This document shows, piece after piece, positions 26,586 to 36,006 of a DNA stretch of 64,000 nt (positions are counted from its first letter, which is position 1; each line of letters begins with the position of its first letter). The translations under genes and the position numbers were made by a program. The notes beneath the pieces were generated by a model. That model saw only the letters and a program-made list of their open reading frames with translations. It was not told the origin of the DNA and did not search any database. This DNA is from Candidatus Neomarinimicrobiota bacterium (lineage in GTDB: Bacteria; Fidelibacterota; Fidelibacteria; Fidelibacterales; Fidelibacteraceae). Where the stretch lies: assembly GCA_041154365.1 (NCBI GenBank), contig AP035449.1, positions 2,465,001 to 2,529,000 of the forward strand, read 5' to 3'.

Positions 26586-27753
26586 ATATATCCGGCAAAA
26601 AGCCCGTGAATACCGGAATGACACTGCCCAATACCTGTCAGAGATGGTAAAGATTCCTTCTGTCAGCTGTGAAGAGAAAGAGGTGGTGCTTAAAATCAAG
26701 GAGCTCCTCGAATCTGCCGGTGTCCACAATGTGCGGATTGATGCCCTGGGAAACTGCATTGCCCGGGTGGGAAACGGACCGAAAGTTTTGGCAATTGATG
26801 CCCATATTGACACAGTGGATACGGGAGATGAATCCCAATGGGAGTTATCCCCTTTTTCCGGGATTATCAAAGACGGGTATGTCCACGGCCGGGGAACGGT
26901 GGATCAGGAAGGGGGTGCCGCGGCCATGATCACCGCCGCCCGGATACTGACGGAAATGAAATATGACGGTGACTATACCATCTATTTCACCTTTACCGTC
27001 ATGGAGGAAGACTGCGACGGCATGTGCTGGGAATACCTGATCACCGAGGAAAAACTGGTCCCCGATTTTGCCGTTATTACCGAGCCGACGAATCTGGGAA
27101 TTTACCGGGGACACCGGGGACGGATGGAAATGGAGCTTTATTTTAAGGGGCTCTCAGCCCACGGCTCAGCGCCGGAACGGGGAAAAAATGTGATCTATTC
27201 CGCTTCAAAGGTGGCCCTGGGAATCGAAAAACTGAATGAAAATCTCCGTTCAGATCCTTTTCTGGGCAAAGGAACCATCGCCGCCACCCTTTTCCGGAGC
27301 CAATCTCCCTCTTTGTGTGCCATTCCCGATCTTGCCCGTATGCACATTGACCGGCGCCTGACCTGGGGAGAGGACAAAGAAAGTGCTTTGGCGGAATTGA
27401 AAAAAATCTGCGGCAAAGATGTGACAATAGAAGTCCCGGAATATCACCGCCCAAGTTATCAGGGCACTGTTTATACCGTTGAAAAGTATTTCCCCACCTG
27501 GAAAATTCCGGAAGACCATCCACTGGTACAGTCCGGGGCAAAAACTTACGAAGCGCTTTTCAACGAAAAGCCACGGATTGACAAATGGACCTTTTCAACC
27601 AATGGGGTGTCCATCTGCGGACGTCACGGGATCCCCTGCATTGGTTTCGGACCGGGGAATGAGATTCACGCCCACGCTCCCAATGAAAAAACACCGGTTG
27701 AGCATCTGGAGAAAGCTGCGGCGTTTTACACACTGATACCATACTTGCTATAA
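26572..27753 (+). CDS. ygeY: YgeY-type M20 family hydrolase
   Basis: 393 aa. It has M20 zinc-hydrolase motifs: AIDAHIDTVDTGD, HGRGTVDQEGG, MEEDCDG, TEPTNL and a C-terminal GPGNEIHAHAPNE histidine. It overlaps the ygfK stop by 14 bases, so expression is coupled. The family is annotated as a selenium-metabolism-linked hydrolase and probably cleaves an acylated or carbamoylated intermediate of purine breakdown. Both binding and dimerisation domains are complete. Confidence 0.88.
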   Translation: MRTAEYIRQKAREYRNDTAQYLSEMVKIPSVSCEEKEVVLKIKELLESAGVHNVRIDALGNCIARVGNGPKVLAIDAHIDTVDTGDESQWELSPFSGIIKDGYVHGRGTVDQEGGAAAMITAARILTEMKYDGDYTIYFTFTVMEEDCDGMCWEYLITEEKLVPDFAVITEPTNLGIYRGHRGRMEMELYFKGLSAHGSAPERGKNVIYSASKVALGIEKLNENLRSDPFLGKGTIAATLFRSQSPSLCAIPDLARMHIDRRLTWGEDKESALAELKKICGKDVTIEVPEYHRPSYQGTVYTVEKYFPTWKIPEDHPLVQSGAKTYEALFNEKPRIDKWTFSTNGVSICGRHGIPCIGFGPGNEIHAHAPNEKTPVEHLEKAAAFYTLIPYLL

Positions 27754-27795
27754 ACCGCAGAGAGCACGGAGGACGCAGAGGAGATGAGATGATTT

Positions 27796-28245
27796 ATGGA
27801 TGATGATATTAATAAGTTGACTGAAAAAATAATAGGACTGGCAATCAAAGTTCATAAGAATCTTGGTCCTGGTTTTCTGGAATCTGTCTATCAGGCAGCA
27901 CTGGCATATGAACTTCAAAAGGCAGGAATCACGTTTGAAAAAGAAAAAAATTTACCAGTTCATTATGCAGATATTGTTATCGAAAAAGGCTTTCGTTGTG
28001 ATTTTCTTATCGACAACCAGCTGGTTGTCGAATGTAAAGCCGTCAACAAAATGACAAATATTGATCAGGCTCAACTTCTGAATTATCTGAAAATTTCAAA
28101 ATTACAGGTGGGACTACTGATAAATTTTAATGTACCTATTCTGAAAGATGGACTTAAGCGAATCGTGAATAATTATAAAGGAAAAACTCCGCGTTCTCAG
28201 CGCCCTCCGCGGTTAACTCAAAAGGACCCAGCGAGCCTTGAATAA
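27796..28245 (+). CDS. GxxExxY family protein
   Basis: 149 aa. The name-giving motif is present as GFLESVY (residues 26-32), and DFLIDNQLVVECKA resembles a PD-(D/E)xK nuclease-like core, a fold suggested for this family. Function is unknown. The native protein should end near KRIVNNYK (about residue 129). The last 20 residues are encoded by the first copy of the flanking repeat, which supplies the stop codon. The gene is AT-rich compared with the operon it interrupts, so it was probably acquired. Confidence 0.85.
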   Translation: MDDDINKLTEKIIGLAIKVHKNLGPGFLESVYQAALAYELQKAGITFEKEKNLPVHYADIVIEKGFRCDFLIDNQLVVECKAVNKMTNIDQAQLLNYLKISKLQVGLLINFNVPILKDGLKRIVNNYKGKTPRSQRPPRLTQKDPASLE

Positions 28246-28447
28246 TTTTAAAGAAAAAACTCCGCGTCCTCAGCGCCCTCCGCGGTTAACTCAAAAGGAC
28301 TCAGCGAGCCTTGAATAATTATAAAAAAAACTCCGCGTTCTCAGCGCCCTCCGCGGTTAACTCAAAAGGACTCAGCGAGCCTTGAATAATTATAAAAAAA
28401 ACTCCGCGTTCTCAGCGCCCTCCGCGGTTAACTCAAAAGGAACTACA
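28167..28447 (+). repeat. Four tandem copies of a 71-73-bp repeat
   Basis: Copies share GAATAATTATAAA, then ACTCCGCGTTCTCAGC, then GCCCTCCGCGGTTAACTC, then AAAAGGACTCAGCGAGCCTT. The GCG landmarks at 28191, 28264, 28335 and 28406 give periods of 73, 71 and 71. The head of each unit resembles the 3' end of the GxxExxY gene (codons VNNYK). The last copy runs up to the ygeW ribosome site. Confidence 0.9.
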
Positions 28448-29470
28448 ATGCCTCAAACACTCTTACACGGAAAACACCTGATCACATTCCAGGACTGGAC
28501 AAACCCGGAAATCGAAATGGCCCTGAATGTGGCATCGGATTTAAAGCGACGCTTCGCCATGGGTGAAGCCCATCGCCTTTTGCAGGATAAAACCCTGTTT
28601 ATGATGTTTTTTGAACAATCCACCCGGACCCGGAATTCCATGGAAGCGGGTATGACCCAATTGGGCGGACATGCCCACGATCTGACACCGGACAAGATGC
28701 AACTGTCCCACGGTGAATCGGCCAAAGATACGGCCATGGTTCTCTCACGGATGGGACACGGTATCGCCTGCCGGAACTGCTTTTACGGCATCGGGAATCC
28801 CTACCTGAATGAACTGGCAAAACATGCATCGATCCCGGTCATGTCCCTGCAGGATGACCTGTACCACCCCATGCAGGTCATTGCAGACCTGATGACCATC
28901 CGGGAATATTTCGGGACCAACACAAAGGGATTAAAGGTGACCCTCTCCTGGGCGTATGCCACATCCCACGCAAAACCGCTCTCCGTCCCCATATCCCAGT
29001 TCCTCATGTTCCCCCGCTTCGGCATGGATGTCACCATCGCCGCGCCCAAAGAATTTCCCTTCCCTGATTTTCTGGTAAAGCAGGCCGGTGAAAATGCACG
29101 AAAATTCGGCGGTTCACTCCGGTACACAGAAGATATGGATGAAGGATTTGAAGGAGCACACATTGTCATCCCCAAAAACTGGGGTGGGTTCGGAAACTGG
29201 AGCTTTGATGAATACAATGCCAATGAAGAAGCCTGTAAACAGGAGATGAAAGCGAATCTGGAAAAACACAGGGACTGGATCTGCGACGAACGGCGTATGA
29301 AGTTGGCGGCACCGGAGGTAAAATACATGCATGCCCTTCCGGCAGACAGGGGCAGGGAAGTCACGGATGCAGTGATTGACGGACCGGCATCCATCATCTA
29401 CGACGAAGCGGAAAACCGGCTCCATACGGCCAAGGCCGTCATGGCCCTCACCATGGGCGGAAGACCTTAA
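28448..29470 (+). CDS. ygeW: YgeW-type carbamoyltransferase
   Basis: 340 aa from the ATG at 28448; the open frame extends 22 codons further upstream, but that part is repeat DNA, and AAAAGGA sits just before this start. Carbamoyl-phosphate motifs STRTR (with FFEQ before it) and HPMQ are present, plus a C-terminal MHALPADRG. YgeW proteins are carbamoyltransferases of unknown acceptor in purine or selenium-linked clusters and may yield carbamoyl phosphate for ATP synthesis. Catalytic residues look complete. Confidence 0.9.
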   Translation: MPQTLLHGKHLITFQDWTNPEIEMALNVASDLKRRFAMGEAHRLLQDKTLFMMFFEQSTRTRNSMEAGMTQLGGHAHDLTPDKMQLSHGESAKDTAMVLSRMGHGIACRNCFYGIGNPYLNELAKHASIPVMSLQDDLYHPMQVIADLMTIREYFGTNTKGLKVTLSWAYATSHAKPLSVPISQFLMFPRFGMDVTIAAPKEFPFPDFLVKQAGENARKFGGSLRYTEDMDEGFEGAHIVIPKNWGGFGNWSFDEYNANEEACKQEMKANLEKHRDWICDERRMKLAAPEVKYMHALPADRGREVTDAVIDGPASIIYDEAENRLHTAKAVMALTMGGRP

Positions 29471-29502
29471 ACGCCAGCTTATGAAATAAAAAGATTAAAC
29501 TG

Positions 29503-30687
29503 ATGATACACTTTTTCTACAGATGCTCCGAATGCGGCAGGGAATACGAGATCCATCCGTCACGGATGGTCTGTCCGGAGTGCGTAAAGAACCAGTCTCC
29601 GGACGAACCCCTCCGGGGGATTTTGGAAGTGATGCTGGACGGACGGGTTTCCAACCCGGAAGACCCGTTCGCTTTTCTGCCTGTGGAAAAGAGATATTTT
29701 CCATCGGTACCTCTTGAATCCATGCCCTTATGGCAATCCGCACGGCTGACAGATAAAACGGGATTTACACATCTGTATCTGAAAGACGACACCCGTCAGC
29801 TTACCGGTTCTCTGAAAGACCGTGCATCCCTCATGGTGGCTGCTTTTGCCCGGCGGGAAGGCATCCGGGAAATCACCGTAGCTTCCACCGGCAATGCCGG
29901 TTCATCCATGGCAGGAATCGGCGCAGCAGCAGGACTCCAAATCACCCTTTTTCTGCCAAAATCCGCCCCGAAGGCCAAAATGATCCAGGCCCTTCAGTAT
30001 GGAGCCAGAGTGATTCCTGTAGACGGTAATTACGACCGTGCCTTTGACCTTTCCCTGACGTACAGCCAAAAAGGCAAAACCTTAAGCCGGAACACGGCCT
30101 ATAATCCCCTTACCATCGAAGGGAAAAAAACTGTTTCCCTGGAAATTTTCCGTCAATTGAAAGATATCCCTGATATGATCTTTGTCCCTGTGGGCGATGG
30201 TGTGATTTTAAGCGGCGTGTATAAAGGATTCCGGGATCTGAAACATCAGGGATTGACCAATCGGATTCCCCATGTGGTGGCTGTTCAGGCAGAGGGCAGT
30301 GATGCCATCGCACAAGCCCTGAAAAAGGGCAGCTTCACACCAATTACAGCCTCCACCCTGGCTGATTCCATCTCTGTGGATATCCCCCGGAACGGGTATT
30401 ATGCCCTGAAACAACTGAAAGAAAACGACGGATCCTGCGTGACGGTGACCGATAAAGAAATCCTTCAGGCACAAAAGGAACTTGCTTCCACGTCCGGACT
30501 TTTTGCCGAACCCGCAGCTGCCGCCTCTTATGCAGGGTTTCTAAAAATAAAACAGTCCATCCCCAAAGATAAAAAAGTGGTGCTGCTCATCACCGGAAAC
30601 GGTCTGAAAGATACCGGTTCTGCACAAAAAGGAATTCTATTTCCCAATCAGGCCATCTCATCCCTGGAGGCGTTGGATCATGATTGA
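29503..30687 (+). CDS. Threonine-synthase-like PLP enzyme
   Basis: 394 aa. An N-terminal zinc-ribbon-like pair (CSECG and CPEC) precedes a type II PLP fold. The PLP lysine is in TGSLKDRASL (about residue 108) and the glycine-rich phosphate loop is STGNAGSS. Threonine synthase is the closest assignment. In the enterobacterial locus this position is taken by ygeX, a diaminopropionate ammonia-lyase, also a PLP enzyme. It may therefore act as an ammonia-lyase on a purine-derived amino acid instead of making threonine; this is inference from position. Confidence 0.75.
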   Translation: MIHFFYRCSECGREYEIHPSRMVCPECVKNQSPDEPLRGILEVMLDGRVSNPEDPFAFLPVEKRYFPSVPLESMPLWQSARLTDKTGFTHLYLKDDTRQLTGSLKDRASLMVAAFARREGIREITVASTGNAGSSMAGIGAAAGLQITLFLPKSAPKAKMIQALQYGARVIPVDGNYDRAFDLSLTYSQKGKTLSRNTAYNPLTIEGKKTVSLEIFRQLKDIPDMIFVPVGDGVILSGVYKGFRDLKHQGLTNRIPHVVAVQAEGSDAIAQALKKGSFTPITASTLADSISVDIPRNGYYALKQLKENDGSCVTVTDKEILQAQKELASTSGLFAEPAAAASYAGFLKIKQSIPKDKKVVLLITGNGLKDTGSAQKGILFPNQAISSLEALDHD

Positions 30688-31255
30688 GGGTGTGATACTT
30701 GCTGCAGGATTTTCACAACGGGCGGGGACATTCAAACCGGCCCTTCTTCTGAACGGGAAACCCCTGATCCGGCATTGCATTGACAGTATGCGTCCCGTCT
30801 GTGAACGGATTATCGTCGTGGGCGGTTATGACTTTGAAACCCTCCGGGATATATGTGTCGGTGACCCGGAGCTGGTCCTTGTTTTCAATGAAAAATTTGA
30901 ATCCGGGATGTTTTCTTCGGTGCAGAGTGGTCTCCGGGCTGTGAAAGGAGAAAAATTTTTTCTGATTCCCGGCGATCAGCCGGTGGTAAAACCGGAGACA
31001 TACCGGCAGATGCTAAAAGCACCAGGGACACTTATTGTTCCACGATATAAAGGTAAAAAAGGCCACCCCGTGCTCTTTTCATCCTCCCATATTCCGGGGA
31101 TTTTATCCATGCCGGAAGACGGGATTCTCCGGGATTATATTCATAGCCAAAAGGTAACAATTCTTGATGTGGACGATCCGGGGATCGGAATGGATGTGGA
31201 TAATCTCCATGATTTCGACAAAATTAAAGCATACACACGGGAGAAAACACCGTGA
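30680..31255 (+). CDS. mocA: MocA/YgfJ-type molybdenum cofactor nucleotidyltransferase
   Basis: 191 aa. It has LAAGFSQRAG at the N-terminus followed by the K of the nucleotide site, PGDQP near residue 99 and GHPVLF. MocA attaches CMP to molybdopterin to form the dinucleotide cofactor used by xanthine-dehydrogenase-family enzymes. It sits directly before the second hydroxylase set, overlapping the previous gene by eight bases, which supports dedicated cofactor supply. Confidence 0.88.
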   Translation: MIEGVILAAGFSQRAGTFKPALLLNGKPLIRHCIDSMRPVCERIIVVGGYDFETLRDICVGDPELVLVFNEKFESGMFSSVQSGLRAVKGEKFFLIPGDQPVVKPETYRQMLKAPGTLIVPRYKGKKGHPVLFSSSHIPGILSMPEDGILRDYIHSQKVTILDVDDPGIGMDVDNLHDFDKIKAYTREKTP

Positions 31256-33351
31256 AAATGACCATCAGTAAATCGATAAAACGGACGGATGCCCGTGAAA
31301 AAATCCGGGGTGAGGCCCAATATATCGGTGATATGGCTTTTGACAATCCCCTTTATCTGAAAACCGTCCGCAGCACACGGCCTCACGCAAAAATTCTGGA
31401 TATCCGCCTGCCTGATCTTCCTGAAAACTGTTTTATTATCGATAAATCCCACATCCCGGGAAAAAACCGCATGCGGACCGTGGTTTCGGATCATCCCATT
31501 CTGGCAGAAGATGAAGTGCTGTATATCGGTCAGCCCATCCTCCTGGTGGCAGGTCCCAGCCGGGAGCTTGTGTATCAGATTTCTGAAAAAATCCGGATAG
31601 ACTATGAAGATCTTCCGGCGGTTTTTACCCTGGAGGAATCGGAAAAGCAGAACTGTGTTTTTACAGAATACTCATTCTCCAAGGGGGAGCCGGACACCGC
31701 TTTTGCACAGGCGGCGAGAATCATTGAGGACGAATACCGGACAGGTCTTCAGGAGCATGTATATCTGGAGCCCCAGGGGATGGCAGCAGAGGTGAAAGAC
31801 GATACGGTCTTCGTCTACGGATCCATGCAATGTCCCTTTTATGCCGAAGGGGCCCTTACCGAAGCTCTGGGCAGGCCGGCAGACAAAATCCGGGTCATCC
31901 AAACCACAACCGGCGGAGCCTTTGGCGGTAAAGAGGAGTTCCCTTCCCTCACAGCCTGCCACACTGCCATTGCCGCACTGGCAACAAAACATCCCGTCAT
32001 CCTCATCTACGACCGGGATGAAGATATCATCTGCTCTACCAAGCGGCATCCCGCCATCATCCGTTATAAAGCAGGACTCGATGACAATAACCGGGTGACT
32101 GTTCTGGATATGGATCTTTTATATGATGCCGGAGCCTATACCGGACTTTCCCCTGTGGTGTTACAACGGGGTATTTTCTCAGCCACCAATGTATATAATT
32201 TTCACCACCTGAAGGTCCGGGGACGGAATTTCCAGACCCATACCGTCCCATCCGGCGCTTTCCGGGGATTCGGGGCACCCCAGTCCGTCTTTGGTACAGA
32301 GATGTTGATGCACAACATTGCCATAACGCTGGGACTCGATCCCCTTGAGTTTAAAATGAAGCATATTTTGAAGCAGGGGGATCCTTCCTGCACCGGCGGA
32401 AAAATTCACGACAAAGTCATCCTCCCGGAATTGGTTGAAAGGGCTCTGGATTTATCGGATTACCGTCAAAAAATCCAAAAGAAGAAAAAATTCACCGGTG
32501 TGGGCATATCACTTTTTCTCCACGGCTGTGGTTTTACAGGAAACGGTGAGCAGACCATCAAAGGAAAAATCATCCTCCGGAAAAGCAAAGACCGGGTTGT
32601 ATTAAAAGTTTCGAGTGTGGAAATGGGGCAGGGTGCCGATACCACACTCCGGAAAATAGTCGCCCATACACTGGATTTGCCCATAGAAAAGGTCACCTGT
32701 GAAATCCGGGATACAGGGCTTGTTCCCGATTCGGGTCCGACCGTGGCATCCCGGACCATCATGATCGTGGGAGGACTTTTAAAGACGGCGGCGGATGAGA
32801 TGAAATCCCGGTGGAATGACACAGAGGACTTTGAGATCAGTAAAGTATATCATCATCCCGGTTTTCTTACATGGGATAACGACACGTTTCAGGGTAATGC
32901 CTATCCCACCTATTCCTGGGGAGTCAACGTGGCGGAAGTAGCGATCGATCCCGTGACGTATGATATTCACATTGAAAAAGTCACGGGAGTATATGACGTA
33001 GGCCGGGCTATTGATGAGCGGGCTTTGCGGGGACAGATGGAAGGAGGCATCGCCCAGGGAGCCGGATGGGCCACCCTTGAAGTCATGAAAAGCAAAGAAG
33101 GCAGATTGGTACAGCACAACCTGACGGATTATAAAGTCCCTACCTCCATGGATGTCCCGGAAATTATCTGTGATTTTATGGATAACCCCTATGAATTCGG
33201 TCCTTTTGGTGCCAAGTGTGCCGGAGAACTCCCCATGACCGGTGCCCCACCGGCAGTTGCTGCAGCCATATCCAACGCCCTGGGAATCCCCCTGAACGAA
33301 ATCCCGGTGACCCCGGAAATGCTCATGGAGTTAGAAAAACATGAAGATTGA
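31252..33351 (+). CDS. Molybdenum hydroxylase catalytic subunit, set 2 (XdhD-like)
   Basis: 699 aa from a GTG at 31252 overlapping the mocA stop; an ATG at 31258 is the alternative. It shows GGAFGGKEE near residue 222, GAFRGFGAPQ near 338 and GPFGAKCAGELP with the catalytic glutamate. It is shorter than and clearly diverged from set 1, so the two are distinct enzymes. In E. coli the XdhD-type subunit belongs to the same uric-acid locus. A second purine oxidation or reduction step is likely. Confidence 0.88.
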   Translation: MKMTISKSIKRTDAREKIRGEAQYIGDMAFDNPLYLKTVRSTRPHAKILDIRLPDLPENCFIIDKSHIPGKNRMRTVVSDHPILAEDEVLYIGQPILLVAGPSRELVYQISEKIRIDYEDLPAVFTLEESEKQNCVFTEYSFSKGEPDTAFAQAARIIEDEYRTGLQEHVYLEPQGMAAEVKDDTVFVYGSMQCPFYAEGALTEALGRPADKIRVIQTTTGGAFGGKEEFPSLTACHTAIAALATKHPVILIYDRDEDIICSTKRHPAIIRYKAGLDDNNRVTVLDMDLLYDAGAYTGLSPVVLQRGIFSATNVYNFHHLKVRGRNFQTHTVPSGAFRGFGAPQSVFGTEMLMHNIAITLGLDPLEFKMKHILKQGDPSCTGGKIHDKVILPELVERALDLSDYRQKIQKKKKFTGVGISLFLHGCGFTGNGEQTIKGKIILRKSKDRVVLKVSSVEMGQGADTTLRKIVAHTLDLPIEKVTCEIRDTGLVPDSGPTVASRTIMIVGGLLKTAADEMKSRWNDTEDFEISKVYHHPGFLTWDNDTFQGNAYPTYSWGVNVAEVAIDPVTYDIHIEKVTGVYDVGRAIDERALRGQMEGGIAQGAGWATLEVMKSKEGRLVQHNLTDYKVPTSMDVPEIICDFMDNPYEFGPFGAKCAGELPMTGAPPAVAAAISNALGIPLNEIPVTPEMLMELEKHED

Positions 33352-33805
33352 ATTCATATTAAACGGTGAAACACAAACGATAGAGGTCCATCCGGCCCGG
33401 CGGTTGTTGGATATCCTCCGGGAGGATTTTCATCTTACGGCGGTGAAAGAGGGCTGCGGTGAGGGAGAATGCGGCGCCTGTGTGGTATTGATGGACGGAA
33501 AAGCGGTGAATTCCTGCCTGATACCTGCCGGTTATCTGGAAGGAAAATCCATCCTCACACCGGAAGGATTTAAAAAAACCCCCCGGGGGCAGATCCTTGA
33601 AGAAGCATTTATTGAAGCCGGAGCAGTTCAGTGCGGGTTTTGCACACCAGGTTTTATTATGGCGGTGGAATCCCTCCTGAAGGAAAATCCCAATCCCACG
33701 GACGCACAAATACGGGAAGGTCTTTCGGGTAATCTATGCCGGTGTACAGGCTATCAGATGATTTTCAAAGCTGTCCGCCTGGCCGTGGAAAAGGGAGAAG
33801 AATGA
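33341..33805 (+). CDS. Molybdenum hydroxylase [2Fe-2S] subunit, set 2
   Basis: 154 aa. It has CGEGECGAC for the first cluster and QCGFCTPGF plus CRCTGY for the second. It overlaps the catalytic subunit gene by 11 bases and its stop overlaps the next start. All eight ligands are present. Confidence 0.93.
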   Translation: MKIEFILNGETQTIEVHPARRLLDILREDFHLTAVKEGCGEGECGACVVLMDGKAVNSCLIPAGYLEGKSILTPEGFKKTPRGQILEEAFIEAGAVQCGFCTPGFIMAVESLLKENPNPTDAQIREGLSGNLCRCTGYQMIFKAVRLAVEKGEE

Positions 33806-34668
33806 TGGTAGACGCATACCGCCCCAAAACCCTTGCCGAAGCCCTGAAAATCCGGAATGAAACCGATTGCCTGCCCATTGCCGGCGGGACAGATCTCATG
33901 GTGCAGAAAGCACGGGGGACAGGCCTGGGACCCGGTTTTGAAAAGCCGCTGCTCTTTGTAGGACACCTGCCGGAACTACACCGCATTGAAAAAAAAGAGG
34001 GTTATATTCATATTGGTCCGGCTGTATTACTCTCCGAACTCCTTCACAATCCCCTCATTTCAGACACTTTTAAAAAGGCCGTGGCTTTGATGGCATCACC
34101 GCCTTCCAGAAATCTGGCAACCCTGGGAGGCAATATTTGCAATGCTTCACCAGCCGGTGACACCCTCCCCTTTCTATACGCCGCCGATGCGGAGCTCCTC
34201 CTGGAAAATCATGAATTTGAAAGACGGATAGCCATTGAGGATTTTATCACCGGTCCCAAACAAACAGACCTGAAACCCGATGAACTTTTAACGGATATTA
34301 TCATTCCGGATATCAATTTTCCTGTCACCTATTACAAAAAAGTGGGACAGCGCCGGGGCATGAGTTTGACCAAGGCCTCTTTTCACGGACTGGCCGACGT
34401 GCTGGACGGGTATGTGGAAGATCTGCGTATGGCTTTCGGATCCGTTGCACCGACGGTTGTCCGCTCACGGGATATTGAAAACTCCCTCATCGGTGAATCC
34501 GTCAACAGCCTTAAAAACCGCTACCAGGAAATTCTTGAACTCTATGAACCCCTGATTCAACCCATTGACGATGCCCGGTCCAGTGCCATGTACCGGAAAA
34601 ATGTCTGCTTCAATATTCTGAAGGATTTTCTCAACTACCTGGAAAAAAATCAAGGAGATATAATATGA
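33802..34668 (+). CDS. Molybdenum hydroxylase FAD subunit, set 2
   Basis: 288 aa from the ATG at 33802, which follows GGGAGAAG; a frame-compatible start at 33736 would lie deep inside the iron-sulfur gene. It has an FAD-binding domain with PIAGGTDLM and TLGGNICNASPAGD, then the flavoprotein C-terminal domain (KKVGQRRGMS). Gene order here is Mo, 2Fe-2S, FAD, the reverse of set 1. It overlaps the next gene by four bases. Confidence 0.9.
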   Translation: MMVDAYRPKTLAEALKIRNETDCLPIAGGTDLMVQKARGTGLGPGFEKPLLFVGHLPELHRIEKKEGYIHIGPAVLLSELLHNPLISDTFKKAVALMASPPSRNLATLGGNICNASPAGDTLPFLYAADAELLLENHEFERRIAIEDFITGPKQTDLKPDELLTDIIIPDINFPVTYYKKVGQRRGMSLTKASFHGLADVLDGYVEDLRMAFGSVAPTVVRSRDIENSLIGESVNSLKNRYQEILELYEPLIQPIDDARSSAMYRKNVCFNILKDFLNYLEKNQGDII

Positions 34669-35285
34669 GTGAGAACAAAAAAATTTTGAATCTGGCTATT
34701 TTTTACGGTGGCCTGTGGGGACTTGCAGAGGCTACACTGGGATATTTGCTCCACTTTTTGCCGACGGGTGTTGCAGGCATGATCATGTTTCCTGTCGCCT
34801 TTTATTTGATGTTTAACCTGTATAAGTCAACCGGTGTGCAATCTGCTGTTCTCATGGCAGGATGTATTGCCGCAGGCATTAAACTCACCGGACTGGCTAT
34901 TCCCCTTCAAACACCGATGAGTGTCATCAATCCGGCTGTATCCATCCTTTTGGAATCCCTGGTTATATTTGTTTTCGTAAAAAGCACGGCAACACGGGAA
35001 AGCGTGTATATAAAAACCTTCGCCATGGCAACCATCCACATGGGACTCTTTGTCCTTGTCCAGACGCTCATATTCCGCCCGGCAGAGGGACTTTATCTCC
35101 TTTCCGCCTTACCTTTGGTGGGATATATTATACTGAGTGGGATAGTGGGTTCTGTAATCCTGGGCAGCTGGTTGCGTAATCCCCTGGGAAACCTTTCCGA
35201 ATATACACAAGGGCTGTCCATACTTCATCCCGGACTCATGATCGTGGCAGCCATATTACTGGAAGCAGGAACCCGCCTGATCTGA
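34665..35285 (+). CDS. Polytopic membrane protein, possibly a transporter S component
   Basis: 206 aa with about six hydrophobic segments (FYGGLWGLAEATLGYLL, MIMFPVAFYLMF, and others). No motif identifies the family with certainty. It is translationally coupled to the hydroxylase FAD gene and precedes a DUF364 protein, so a role in taking up a metal, molybdate, cofactor precursor or purine is plausible. Size and helix count recall ECF-transporter S components, but no energising genes are nearby. Confidence 0.55.
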   Translation: MSENKKILNLAIFYGGLWGLAEATLGYLLHFLPTGVAGMIMFPVAFYLMFNLYKSTGVQSAVLMAGCIAAGIKLTGLAIPLQTPMSVINPAVSILLESLVIFVFVKSTATRESVYIKTFAMATIHMGLFVLVQTLIFRPAEGLYLLSALPLVGYIILSGIVGSVILGSWLRNPLGNLSEYTQGLSILHPGLMIVAAILLEAGTRLI

Positions 35286-35286
35286 C

Positions 35287-36006
35287 ATGACCGTCTATGA
35301 AAAACTTCTGGAAGATATTCCCCATATCCCGGTGGATGAAATCATCGTCGGTTTCTTTTCTGTTTTAGTGAAAACAGGAAAAACAGCCGGTATCGCCTCG
35401 ACCATCAAGTACGGGAAAATACATGACCGGATTGGGGATGTAAGAGACCTGGAAAGAAAAAGTCTTCGGGAGCTGGCGGGGCTCGTCTGGTCAGATAACA
35501 TGCTTGCCGCTTCTCTGGGGATGGCGGCCATAAATTGTTACTGGGCAGGGAGAGACCCGGATTTTATAACTATCAATGCCAAAGATATGGTGCTGGATAA
35601 AGGCCGGGGAAAAACCGTAGGTGTAATCGGGCACTTTCCCTTCCTCAATAAACACCGTGAACAATACAAAGAACTCATGATCTTTGAAAAATCCCCGCAG
35701 GAAGGGGATTGGGGAGAAGGGGATATCCCTGAGCAACTCCCCCGGGCGGATGTAGTCGCCCTGACGGCAACCACCTTAACCAACCATACCTTTCACGAAG
35801 TGATCCGTCACATGTCCCCGGAGAGCTATAAAATCATCCTGGGCCCTACCACACCCCTTTCACCGGTCCTTTTTGATTATGGATTTCATGCCGTTTGCGG
35901 CACACTGATCCGGGATTATGATATTGTGAGAAAACAGGTACTGATGGCTACACCCACACGGTATTTGAAGGGAGTGGAATATGTGGGGATGATAAATGAA
36001 GAATGA
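35287..36006 (+). CDS. DUF364 (putative heavy-metal chelation) protein
   Basis: 239 aa. An N-terminal segment (DIPHIPVDEIIVGFFSVLVK) and a Rossmann-like core (VGVIGHFPFL and VVALTATTLTNHT) match the DUF4213/DUF364 family, proposed to bind metals or a metal cofactor. It begins one base after the membrane gene stop. Placement between two hydroxylase blocks and xdhC suggests a molybdenum or selenium cofactor function; this is inferred. Confidence 0.7.
   Translation: MTVYEKLLEDIPHIPVDEIIVGFFSVLVKTGKTAGIASTIKYGKIHDRIGDVRDLERKSLRELAGLVWSDNMLAASLGMAAINCYWAGRDPDFITINAKDMVLDKGRGKTVGVIGHFPFLNKHREQYKELMIFEKSPQEGDWGEGDIPEQLPRADVVALTATTLTNHTFHEVIRHMSPESYKIILGPTTPLSPVLFDYGFHAVCGTLIRDYDIVRKQVLMATPTRYLKGVEYVGMINEE

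Larger units (their letters stand above)
27752..28447 (+). mobile_element. Repeat-bounded GxxExxY unit
   Basis: The gene at 27796 is bounded on the left (27752-27783) by AACCGCAGAGAGCACGG and GGACGCAGAGGA. On the right are four tandem copies of a repeat whose reverse complement reads TTAACCGCGGAGGGCGC. The two sides are therefore imperfect inverted repeats. The layout is that of a transposon-like unit with a single cargo gene, although no transposase is inside it. It separates ygeY from ygeW. Confidence 0.5.

Noticed and set aside
28167-28447. CRISPR-like tandem repeat
   Set aside because: The units are contiguous 71-73-bp copies with no unique spacers, and no cas genes are near.
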